Below, one piece after another: positions 54,352 through 60,910 of a stretch of DNA of 64,000 bases. This DNA is from Carnobacterium_B sp040274945. Lineage in GTDB: Bacteria; Bacillota; Bacilli; Lactobacillales; Carnobacteriaceae. Below the pieces are notes generated by a model. It was not told where the DNA came from. It saw nothing but the letters and a program-made list of their open reading frames with translations, and did no database searches. Location: assembly GCF_040274945.1 (NCBI RefSeq), contig NZ_JBEMAR010000010.1:62001-126000 (forward strand), read 5' to 3'. The position numbers and the translations under genes were made by a program. Each line of letters begins with the position of its first letter. Within the stretch, counting starts at the first letter, position 1.

Positions 54352-54479
54352 ATTTTTCCTCCACTCTTGTAATCTGAACTATGTACTTAGATATTAAGTC
54401 TAACAGACTTTTTATAGTTAGACCATCATTACCCATAAATTTCCTACTTATTCTTGGCTAACTTTCAAGTCAGACTAAA

Positions 54480-54513
54480 AAAGCAAATTGAGAACGTAGC
54501 CTCAATCTGCTTT
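54480..54513 (-). terminator. terminator of the general stress protein gene
   Basis: A 13-bp stem with one G-U pair on the minus strand (54480-54492 and 54501-54513), with U-run following. Confidence 0.8.
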
Positions 54514-54526
54514 TATTTCTTTAAAA

Positions 54527-55111
54527 TTATCGGTCTACTCGAATATCTCTTTGTTGATCTGTTCCAGGCGTAGAAGGCATACTTGGATTATCAGTTGGAT
54601 GATTCCCACCAAATGTCCCATCTGTTTCCTTCAAAGGAATCCCGTCTATTGAAGGAGCTTTGTTATTTCCCTCTGAAATTTTGCCTTTTACTGATGCGGA
54701 AACTTCCCCAATTGTCGATAAAGTAGGGTCCTTTTTATTCTTAATTGGATTACTTCTCAAGTTTTGATTGGTTTTGTTGGTCTCTGATTCTTCAGTGATA
54801 ATAACATAACCACCATTTCTTATTGCTGTATTGTACCTTTGAGTAATAGCAGGATCTAACTTATATTTTTTAAGCGGATTGGTATCATCTGCTTCATTAA
54901 AGGTATCTCTAACTCGATCCCATACTGATTTATTCTGTTTATTAAGAATAGGGTCCACTTCGGCAATAGTTAGACTTTCAATCGTACCTTTATTTTCTTT
55001 ATGAGTGACTACAGTAACATCCTCAGGTTGATAACCTTCTGTAATTAAATGTTCAACTTGAGCAGCTGCTTCCTCAACCGATTGGTAAGCGCCTTTGAAA
55101 TTTTTCACCAT
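54527..55111 (-). CDS. General stress protein 17M-like (YflT domain)
   Basis: A 194-residue protein. The first 100 residues form a YflT-type domain (VKNFKGAYQSVEEAAAQVEHL...PEDVTVVTHKENKG). The rest is a polar, disordered linker rich in Asn, Pro, Thr and Ser. ATG 55111 has GGAGG 10 bases upstream. The family is heat or general-stress induced in Bacillus. A tRNA-like RNA with its own terminator lies upstream on the same strand and could be an independent RNA or part of its leader. Confidence 0.8.
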   Translation of the reverse strand: MVKNFKGAYQSVEEAAAQVEHLITEGYQPEDVTVVTHKENKGTIESLTIAEVDPILNKQNKSVWDRVRDTFNEADDTNPLKKYKLDPAITQRYNTAIRNGGYVIITEESETNKTNQNLRSNPIKNKKDPTLSTIGEVSASVKGKISEGNNKAPSIDGIPLKETDGTFGGNHPTDNPSMPSTPGTDQQRDIRVDR

Positions 55112-55257
55112 ACTTATTCGTCCTCCTATCATAGTTAATTAACACACTATAATAGTACCAAATAAAGAAGGCGTACCCAAACAATCCGTTTAGTAATTTA
55201 GCGAACCTTATCTTAAACCACTATTTATTGAATGAACTACTTTTTAAAACAAAAAAA

Positions 55258-55281
55258 AACTACCTTTAAGCAAAGGTAGTT
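55258..55281 (-). terminator. terminator of the tRNA-like RNA
   Basis: A perfect 10-bp stem with AAGC loop is followed on the minus strand by a run of about ten U. It begins 6 bases after the RNA's acceptor-like 3' end. Confidence 0.9.
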
Positions 55282-55286
55282 GAAAA

Positions 55287-55378
55287 TGTAGAAGATAGGA
55301 TTCGAACCTATACCTTATTTAAACACAAGAAAAAACAATCGTTTGACCTCTAAAAAGTGAAACACCACGTACATCTAC
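55287..55378 (-). ncRNA. tRNA-like small RNA without a recognisable anticodon arm
   Basis: On the minus strand a 92-nt segment has class II tRNA length. The 3' part is canonical: a 5-bp T stem ATAGG/CCTAT with loop TTCGAAT, then CTTCTAC and an A at the discriminator position. The 5' part GTAGATG pairs with it at 6 of 7 positions, followed by U8 and A9. A 3-bp D-like stem (GTG/CAC) is possible. No 5-bp anticodon stem with a U33 loop can be drawn, G18-G19 are missing and no CCA is encoded. A promoter and terminator flank it, so transcription is likely. It could be a decayed tRNA, a tRNA mimic or a leader element of the downstream stress gene. Confidence 0.55.
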
Positions 55379-55385
55379 ATCTATT

Positions 55386-55421
55386 AGTATAGCATATTTA
55401 GTTCTTAAAAGCACTAAATAT
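55386..55421 (-). promoter_or_regulatory. promoter and dyad operator of the tRNA-like RNA
   Basis: On the minus strand an extended -10 TGCTATACT (hexamer 55386-55391) lies 7 bases before the RNA. In place of a -35 there is a perfect 9-bp inverted repeat (55394-55402 and 55413-55421, 10-base spacer). A dyad at this place suggests protein control. Confidence 0.55.
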
Positions 55422-55475
55422 TTTATCTTTTCTTTTTTTTGTAAAAGATCACTTAGAAATAGATGAATTAGTGGG

Positions 55476-55637
55476 TTATTTTTTTCTATTTTTTAATTTC
55501 ATATAATCTAGAATTGTGATCACAATTAAGGCTATTCCTGTAATTAATGAAATTTGATTGCTTTCTATAAATCCATAAAAAAGTAAAATAATTCCAGAAA
55601 GTAAAATAACTAAGGCGATAATTTTTTGCATATTCAT
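55476..55637 (-). CDS. Small two-helix membrane protein, unknown (53 aa)
   Basis: ATG 55637 follows AGAGGA at 7 bases. The 53-residue product has two hydrophobic helices (KIIALVILLSGIILLFYGF and ISLITGIALIVITILDYM) split by a short polar turn, then a basic tail (KLKNRKK). I do not recognise a family. No membrane transport or modification gene adjoins it. Confidence 0.6.
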   Translation of the reverse strand: MNMQKIIALVILLSGIILLFYGFIESNQISLITGIALIVITILDYMKLKNRKK

Positions 55638-55746
55638 ATTTTTTTCCTCTTTCATATGTGAACTATTCAAGCTAATACTTGATACAATAAAATAGTATAC
55701 TTCATTTCATATTCATCATCAAGCCTTCACATCTGTTTTTTCATTT

Positions 55747-57006
55747 TCAAAATACAAAATAGTAGGACTGAAGTAAGTAAGGCTGGTTGTAAAGTACGGC
55801 TAAGTTCCACAATATTTTTTTTAGTGCTTTTATCGAACCATTTGCTTGTTCAACTTTTTCAAGTTGCTTTAAAAAACCCGCTTTTTCTTTTTCTGTTGCA
55901 TCTTTTTTAAAATAACCATACACATGGCTAGCAGCATTTACAGCTGTTCCTGTTGTGACTTCCATGACTATTGCTTGGTCCAGTAAACGGTAAAAATCCA
56001 GTACTGGAAAACTGCTTTTATCTTTTAACAACTGCCGGATATCATCATACAACTTCGGTGATCTTTCTAAAACACTGTATTTATACAAGCTCCATTCTTT
56101 TTCAAGCAAGTTAATATGTGGTTGCTCTGTCGTCGCAATAATACACTTTACAGCAGAAAGATTTTTATCTTTTACTTCTAACATAATATCCAAATCTTCT
56201 CTTGATACTTGATGATAAAAATCCAAAAATGGATCAATCGCAATCGTTTGCGTATGTGCCCCTATTCGATTCATTGGGCTTTGCTGAGAATAATGAATTT
56301 TTTGACGTCCGTCTTCAACTTTCCATGTTTTTCGAGTTAATTCAATCCAATAAGCATCATCTTTTGTAACATCGCTTGTATTGATCGCATTATGAAGATT
56401 ATCATAAATAACAGGAGCACCTGTTGCTTGACTGATCGTCAAGACTTCAGAAACCGTATAGGACCGATCATCATTTTCAATGACTAATCGTTTTTTGATG
56501 GCATCTGACAATAGCGTTTGGTAAGTTTTAACAAAACGTTCCATAGCCTTTTCTTTTTCTTGATAAACTCCACCAATATGCAAAATAATTTTATGTGCAG
56601 GTCCTACTTCAAGACTGTCTAAAAATCTTGTATGGTAGTTTAGATCTTCAACCGCTCGTGATACAACGTCTTCATCTGGTGAGTTTAATACCGTATACTG
56701 TCCGGGATGCATAGACACTCGCATACCGCTAGATTTAATTTTACTCCCTATTTGTTCAAATTGAGGCTTAAATAGTTCCCACCAAGCTAGTGTATTTACC
56801 GGGCTAGATCCAAAAGGAATGATGTCTGAACTAATACGAAATAATTTAATGTTATTTTTTATATTGTAATCAATCAAATTTTCTAGTGAATTTAAATTAA
56901 AATGTATTAATTCTTTTAGTTTTTCTTCTGTGGCATTTGCTTTCCGACAAGTTTTAAAACCTGTATTTGGAACGCCTACAGTTAAACAAGCATACCCAAT
57001 ACTCAT
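55747..57006 (-). CDS. uvsE: UV DNA damage endonuclease UvsE (UVDE)
   Basis: A 419-residue TIM-barrel endonuclease that nicks 5' of UV photoproducts, an alternative to UvrABC. Family segments are MSIGYACLTVGVPNTGFKTCRK, FRISSDIIPFGSSPVNTLAWW, RVSMHPGQYTVLNS, KIILHIGGVYQEKEKAMERF, ENDDRSYTVSEVL and VIYDNLHNAIN, with metal ligands His, Glu and Asp in order. The C-terminal 110 residues extend beyond the minimal enzyme. AAGGAGG precedes the ATG. Confidence 0.93.
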   Translation of the reverse strand: MSIGYACLTVGVPNTGFKTCRKANATEEKLKELIHFNLNSLENLIDYNIKNNIKLFRISSDIIPFGSSPVNTLAWWELFKPQFEQIGSKIKSSGMRVSMHPGQYTVLNSPDEDVVSRAVEDLNYHTRFLDSLEVGPAHKIILHIGGVYQEKEKAMERFVKTYQTLLSDAIKKRLVIENDDRSYTVSEVLTISQATGAPVIYDNLHNAINTSDVTKDDAYWIELTRKTWKVEDGRQKIHYSQQSPMNRIGAHTQTIAIDPFLDFYHQVSREDLDIMLEVKDKNLSAVKCIIATTEQPHINLLEKEWSLYKYSVLERSPKLYDDIRQLLKDKSSFPVLDFYRLLDQAIVMEVTTGTAVNAASHVYGYFKKDATEKEKAGFLKQLEKVEQANGSIKALKKILWNLAVLYNQPYLLQSYYFVF

Positions 57007-57100
57007 GTCATTCCTCCTTGCATATCTTTATTCAGCTGTCTTATTATACAACTCTTTTGCAAATAAACATAAAGAAAGCCTTCTTAAATTTAAGTAAAAA

Positions 57101-57147
57101 AAAAAGAAGCTCAAAGAAAGTAGCGCATTTTCTTTAAGCTTCTTTTT
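57101..57147 (-). terminator. terminator at the end of the hemolysin III gene
   Basis: The long stem (57101-57119 with about 57128-57147, one mismatch) includes the stop codon of the gene in its right arm. Confidence 0.8.
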
Positions 57148-57794
57148 TATGCATAGAGTAAGATGGAAAAGTAAATGAACGCCGTACCTGCTAAAACGAA
57201 TAAGTGCCACAAGACATGCATGTACTTAACATTTCTCATACTGTAGAAAATAGTTCCTATGGTAAATGAAAGTCCACCAGCTAATAGTAGAGCAAAACCA
57301 TCAAAACCTAATCCAATATACATAGGCTTGATTGCAAACATACTCAGCCATCCCATGCCAATATATAGCAATGTCGACATTTTTTTGAATTTCTCAATCC
57401 AGAGACATTTGTAAATAATTCCAAATATAGCAATTGCCCACACGACTCCAAACAATGCCCATCCTGTTTTCCCACCAATCGTGATAAGTGAAATAGGAGT
57501 ATAAGAACCAGCAATTAATAAGAAAATACTACAATGATCAAAGATCTTAAACAGTTTTCTTGCTCGAGTAAAAATCAAACTATGGTAAAGAGTTGAACAT
57601 AAGTAAAGAAGAAATTGTGAAGTTCCGTAAATACAATAAGAAATTAATTCTAAAGTAGTGCCTGTATTTACTGCCTTCATAATCAATAAAACCATTCCAA
57701 CAATGCTCAAGAGAGCCCCAATACCATGAGTTACAGCATTGAGCACCTCATTGGTGACTAAATATTTTTTTGTATACACTGTTTCTTCGTTCAT
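57147..57794 (-). CDS. Hemolysin III family membrane protein (YqfA/TrhA-like)
   Basis: A 215-residue protein with seven membrane helices and the PAQR/hemolysin III metal-site motifs: NEVLNAVTHGIGALLS at the N-terminus, CSTLYHSLIF after helix 2-3 and HVLWHLFVLAGTAF at the end. Despite the name, homologues in E. coli and Bacillus affect membrane lipid homeostasis; haemolysis is shown for one B. cereus protein only. GGAGG precedes the ATG. Confidence 0.92.
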   Translation of the reverse strand: MNEETVYTKKYLVTNEVLNAVTHGIGALLSIVGMVLLIMKAVNTGTTLELISYCIYGTSQFLLYLCSTLYHSLIFTRARKLFKIFDHCSIFLLIAGSYTPISLITIGGKTGWALFGVVWAIAIFGIIYKCLWIEKFKKMSTLLYIGMGWLSMFAIKPMYIGLGFDGFALLLAGGLSFTIGTIFYSMRNVKYMHVLWHLFVLAGTAFIYFSILLYA

Positions 57795-57945
57795 TTTATT
57801 TCCTCCTTGAAAAAATCTGGCAATTAGTAGGGTTCCAAAAGAACTTTGTCATTTATTTTTTCTTTTTGATATCAAGTTAATCTATATTTAATAACAGGAT
57901 AACACAGTTAACATTACTGTTCAACCTAGTTATAGAAACTAGATT

Positions 57946-57985
57946 AAAAACTAAAAATAAATCATCTGCATTATTTTTAGTTTTT
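57946..57985. repeat. perfect 15-bp A/T inverted repeat
   Basis: Arms 57946-57960 and 57971-57985 with a 10-base loop lie in the gap between the hydrolase and hemolysin III genes. All but one base pair are A-T, so a terminator role would be weak. Protein binding or chance in AT-rich DNA are alternatives. Confidence 0.5.
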
Positions 57986-58035
57986 CTCTCTTAACCTAAC
58001 TTTTCTTCACTAGTATAATTTAAAAAGCTAAAATG

Positions 58036-58056
58036 TTCCAAGAAATCGTCTTGGAA
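58036..58056 (-). terminator. possible terminator of the alpha/beta hydrolase
   Basis: A 7-bp stem (58036-58042 and 58050-58056) is followed by a U-rich stretch on the minus strand, 27 bases after the stop. Confidence 0.5.
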
Positions 58057-58083
58057 ATAGATACCTATTTTTCTATCTACAAT

Positions 58084-58806
58084 TTATGAGGAAAGGCTGT
58101 TGTTAAGCAAAAATACTGTTGCAAATTGATTAAACTCTTCGTACTTTTCAATCATTAAAAAATGGCTTGCTTTTGGCACAATCACTAATTCGCTATTGGT
58201 GACCAATTCATGAATTTTCCTAGTATGACTTTCTTCAATAACATCGTCCTCACCTGCTACTATTAGTGTAGGAGCTTCAATATCCTTTAAATCAGCAGAA
58301 CTTAAATCTAATTGATGCCACATGAGATCAATGATTTGTCTCTTTTTTGCCGCTTTAAAAAAAAAGCTGCTTAAGAGCGTCAAAAACACGTAGTCTCTTT
58401 TCACTTCAGATAAAGAGTCTTTTTTCAATCCATTAACTTCATAGTTAGCTCCTATCACAATAAGTTTAATAACTTGTTCAGGATAATGACTACCAAAATA
58501 CAACGCTAAATTTCCACCATCGCTAAAACCCATGATGTTTACTGTCGATAAATTGAAGTATCGTAATACGGCTAAAATATCTTGAGCAATTTTTTGAAAC
58601 GTCAATACACCTTTTCCATGATCTGAACGTCCATGTCCTCTTGTATCTAGTGCAATAACTTGAAAATATTTACTGAAATGAGAGACTTGCTGTTCAAATA
58701 TTTGATGGTCTTCTCCATTGCCGTGCAATAGCAGTAAAGACTCACCCACCCCACTTACACTGCAATAAAGATTGCCATCTTCTGTCTTAATAGATACGCC
58801 TTTCAT
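58084..58806 (-). CDS. Alpha/beta-fold hydrolase
   Basis: A 240-residue serine hydrolase. The oxyanion loop is LLLHGNGEDH (about residues 25-34), the nucleophile elbow GFSDGG contains Ser95, the acid is in GEDDVIEESH and the His in ASHFLMIE. The substrate is unknown; it resembles small esterases or carbon-carbon hydrolases. It lies past the terminator of the shp-orf88 unit, so it need not share its regulation. Confidence 0.88.
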   Translation of the reverse strand: MKGVSIKTEDGNLYCSVSGVGESLLLLHGNGEDHQIFEQQVSHFSKYFQVIALDTRGHGRSDHGKGVLTFQKIAQDILAVLRYFNLSTVNIMGFSDGGNLALYFGSHYPEQVIKLIVIGANYEVNGLKKDSLSEVKRDYVFLTLLSSFFFKAAKKRQIIDLMWHQLDLSSADLKDIEAPTLIVAGEDDVIEESHTRKIHELVTNSELVIVPKASHFLMIEKYEEFNQFATVFLLNNSLSS

Positions 58807-58899
58807 TTGATCATCATCCTTACTACTCTTTTTCTTATTAAACTCAATAGTTAAATATTTTACATCAGTTTACCAAAAATAATTTTTTTAAACAGCAAA

Positions 58900-58926
58900 A
58901 AAGCGTTAATTTCGTATCAACGCTTT
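58900..58926 (-). terminator. terminator of the 88-aa gene
   Basis: An 8-bp perfect stem (58900-58907 and 58919-58926) with a U-run on the minus strand, closing the shp-orf88 unit. Confidence 0.75.
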
Positions 58927-58954
58927 AAAATCCACTTATTTAATTTTACCTCTT

Positions 58955-59221
58955 TTAAATATTTACATTAAGGCTAATAGTATTCAATATTATCGTTTTA
59001 TTCTCGTCTAATTTTACAAATAATAGTTTTGTAGTTTTCATGTCATTTAAATCACTTAAAGATAATTTATTTTTTCTCAGCACACTATCAAGAGGGCAAT
59101 CAAGAATCCCATCAGCATTTTCAATCAAGTCTTCTTCTTCTACAGGTAAAGTATCACAACTATTCTTTCCTTCAAGAATATAAGCATAGCTATTTCTTAC
59201 TTTTACTTTATTGGTTTCCAT
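58955..59221 (-). CDS. Hypothetical 88-aa protein downstream of the SHP-like gene
   Basis: ATG 59221 follows GGAGGG at 5 bases, so translation is likely. The 88-residue product is soluble and polar with an acidic central part (LPVEEEDLIENADGILDCPLDS) and two cysteines (22 and 42). Its C-terminal half is beta-like (KLLFVKLDENKTIILNTISLNVNI). I do not recognise a family. It has no signal peptide, and no modification enzyme or transporter is close, so it is not an obvious bacteriocin precursor. Being the only gene after the SHP-like peptide, it is the first candidate target of the neighbouring Rgg regulator. Confidence 0.7.
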   Translation of the reverse strand: METNKVKVRNSYAYILEGKNSCDTLPVEEEDLIENADGILDCPLDSVLRKNKLSLSDLNDMKTTKLLFVKLDENKTIILNTISLNVNI

Positions 59222-59270
59222 AGCGTCCCTCCTAAACTTAATACTGAAAGATCCATTTTATTATCCAATG

Positions 59271-59310
59271 AATTAGTAAGAGGAAGTTAACGAACTGACC
59301 CTTACTAATT
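59271..59310 (-). repeat. 10-bp inverted repeat between the SHP-like gene and orf88
   Basis: Perfect arms (59271-59280 and 59301-59310) flank a 20-base loop, and no U-run follows. It could be an RNA processing or stability hairpin, giving unequal expression of the two genes. Confidence 0.55.
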
Positions 59311-59364
59311 CGACAAACTGACTAAGAATTAAGGAAATGCCAGAGTAACTAGTTTACACTGCTA

Positions 59365-59433
59365 CTAGCCCCCACCGCCGACGAACCAGATTACCGGTAA
59401 AAATAATACTAATTTTTTTAATATCTTTTTCAT
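59365..59433 (-). CDS. SHP-like short hydrophobic signal peptide precursor (22 aa)
   Basis: ATG 59433 has a perfect AGGAGG 6 bases upstream. The 22-residue product has a basic start (MKKILKK), a hydrophobic middle (LVLFLPVIWFV) and four terminal glycines. This is the layout of short hydrophobic peptide pheromones (streptococcal SHP2/SHP3 end in IIVGG), which are exported, cut by Eep and re-imported by an oligopeptide permease. The gene is divergent from an Rgg-family regulator, again as for shp2/shp3. It lacks the Asp/Glu that starts mature streptococcal SHPs. The mature form might be the last 8-10 residues. Confidence 0.75.
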   Translation of the reverse strand: MKKILKKLVLFLPVIWFVGGGG

Positions 59434-59449
59434 GTAATCCCTCCTAACT

Positions 59450-59479
59450 TTGACTTAATTATAGCAAATGATTTATACT
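59450..59479 (+). promoter_or_regulatory. promoter of the Rgg-family regulator
   Basis: TTGACT (59450-59455) and TATACT (59474-59479) are 18 bases apart. It overlaps the divergent shp promoter, so the two cannot be occupied together. Confidence 0.65.
59458..59466 (-). promoter_or_regulatory. extended -10 promoter of the SHP-like gene
   Basis: The minus strand reads TGCTATAAT (hexamer 59458-59463) with no good -35. This is the pattern of a promoter that needs an activator, such as an Rgg protein. Confidence 0.6.
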
Positions 59480-59532
59480 ATCTTATATAATGTTCATATA
59501 ATCACATTTTTTATTAGGAGATGATTTAATTT

Positions 59533-60441
59533 ATGACACATATTCGTCAAAATTTTGGTAAAGATTTTAAAAAAATAAGAGAAAATAAGGGTTACACTCA
59601 ACAATATGTGGCGAAAGAAGCTATGGCACGTTCAACTTATACAAAATTTGAATTGGATAGCATTGTTCCAACCATTACTAAATATTTTCAAATTTTGAAC
59701 AATTTAGATATGACTCATGAAGAATTTAATTACATTCATAATCACTATCAATTAAAAGGAAAAGATGCTATTTTATATCATTTTAGACTGATTGCTGTAA
59801 ATTCAGATTTAACAATCATAATGAACGTTAGAACAATGACAAAAAGCTATTTAAATGAACATGAAGATAACGTTGTACAAGACATATTTTATATTTGTGA
59901 TGCGCTTATCACCCTTTCAAAAACCAATGATTTATCACAAGCAGCTCCCTATGCTGAAAAAGTCTGGCATCGTATTGCTCAGCTTGATAAATGGTACTTA
60001 ATTGAACTACGCTTATTGAACAATATTCTTTTTTTCTTTGATTTTGATACTTCTCATTTCATTTCAAAACGCGCATTGATGGAATTAGAGAATTACAAAC
60101 ACTTTCATGAGGCAATAGAGTTGAAACTGGCTTATTCAATGAACCTACTTTACTTACTAATGGAAAACCATAATTATCAGCAGGCGCTGGAAAAAACAGA
60201 CTCTTTGATTAAACTAAGCAAGGAAAAAGGAAGGTACCGGATACTCGGTGTTGTATACGTACGAAAAGGCATTATATTGACTAAATTAAAAAAGCCTACT
60301 ACTGAGACTGAAACGTGGATTCAAAAAGGCTTCACATTATTGGAAGCGATCGAAGATTTTTCATTAATAGAAGAGCTAAAGAAAGAAATTCTTTATTATA
60401 TGAATTCTCATTCAAAAAGTATAACTATTAATAATACATAA
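59533..60441 (+). CDS. Rgg/GadR/MutR-family transcriptional regulator
   Basis: A 302-residue regulator. The N-terminal XRE helix-turn-helix covers about 8-62 (GKDFKKIRENKGYTQQYVAKEAMARSTYTKFE). The rest is an all-helical repeat domain typical of the Rgg/PlcR/PrgX group, in which a peptide binds the concave face. Length and layout fit Rgg. The divergent 22-codon peptide gene is the likely partner. GGAG lies 12 bases ahead of the ATG. Whether it activates or represses cannot be told, but the weak -35 of the shp promoter favours activation. Confidence 0.88.
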   Translation: MTHIRQNFGKDFKKIRENKGYTQQYVAKEAMARSTYTKFELDSIVPTITKYFQILNNLDMTHEEFNYIHNHYQLKGKDAILYHFRLIAVNSDLTIIMNVRTMTKSYLNEHEDNVVQDIFYICDALITLSKTNDLSQAAPYAEKVWHRIAQLDKWYLIELRLLNNILFFFDFDTSHFISKRALMELENYKHFHEAIELKLAYSMNLLYLLMENHNYQQALEKTDSLIKLSKEKGRYRILGVVYVRKGIILTKLKKPTTETETWIQKGFTLLEAIEDFSLIEELKKEILYYMNSHSKSITINNT

Positions 60442-60452
60442 ATTGTAGCAAA

Positions 60453-60488
60453 AAAAAGATTGGGACAATTAACTGTCCCAATCTTTTT
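60453..60488. terminator. bidirectional terminator between rgg and trxA
   Basis: A perfect 15-bp stem (60453-60467 and 60474-60488) with A and T tracts. Confidence 0.9.
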
Positions 60489-60501
60489 TAAGCATTAATA
60501 C

Positions 60502-60813
60502 TTATTTGTATTTAGCGATAACATCTTCGACTTGTTCTTTATTGTGGTAACCAATTAATTTTTCAACAACTTCTCCATCTTTTTTTACTAACAGAGTAGG
60601 AATGCTCATAATTCCAAATGAACTTGGAACTTCTGGATTAGCATCAACATCCATTTTGACGATTTTTACTTGATCCCCAATTTCTTCATCAAGTTCTTCT
60701 AATACTGGCGACTGCATGCGACAAGGACCGCACCATGTTGCCCAAAAATCTGTAATCGTTAAACCATCTTTAGTTTCTGTTTCAAAATTTGCGTCAGTTA
60801 CTGCTTGTACCAT
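60502..60813 (-). CDS. trxA: Thioredoxin
   Basis: A 103-residue disulfide reductase with the active site WCGPC (Cys28 and Cys31) in FWATWCGPCRMQ and cis-Pro in MSIPTLLV. ATG 60813 has GGAGG 7 bases upstream; the ORF extends 7 codons upstream into that site. It follows mutS2, the common order in Bacilli, but has its own promoter. It could supply electrons to MsrA at 10.3 kb. Confidence 0.96.
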   Translation of the reverse strand: MVQAVTDANFETETKDGLTITDFWATWCGPCRMQSPVLEELDEEIGDQVKIVKMDVDANPEVPSSFGIMSIPTLLVKKDGEVVEKLIGYHNKEQVEDVIAKYK

Positions 60814-60838
60814 TGCTATTCCTCCCAAATACATTTTT

Positions 60839-60861
60839 ATAACTTATTAATAGTAAGTTAT
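60839..60861. repeat. 8-bp perfect dyad in the trxA 5' region
   Basis: ATAACTTA (60839-60846) and its complement (60854-60861) lie just downstream of the predicted trxA -10. No U-run follows, so an operator is more likely than a terminator. Confidence 0.45.
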
Positions 60862-60872
60862 ATTGTTTGTTC

Positions 60873-60881
60873 ATTATATCA
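60873..60881 (-). promoter_or_regulatory. extended -10 of trxA
   Basis: The minus strand reads TGATATAAT (hexamer 60873-60878), about 60 bases before the trxA start. Confidence 0.6.
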
Positions 60882-60910
60882 AAGATTACTTTTAATATCT
60901 ACCCAAAAGC

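Noticed and set aside
55287..55378. Functional class II tRNA gene (Leu, Ser or Tyr)
   Set aside because: The T arm and acceptor fit, but no anticodon stem with a seven-base loop and U33 can be drawn and G18-G19 are missing.
55287..55378. Attachment site (att) scar of an integrative element in a tRNA 3' end
   Set aside because: There is no integrase, no second copy of the T-arm sequence and no foreign-looking gene block adjoining it in the window.
57147..57794. Haemolysin virulence factor
   Set aside because: The hemolysin III name reflects one Bacillus cereus protein. The sequence only supports a seven-helix PAQR-like membrane protein.
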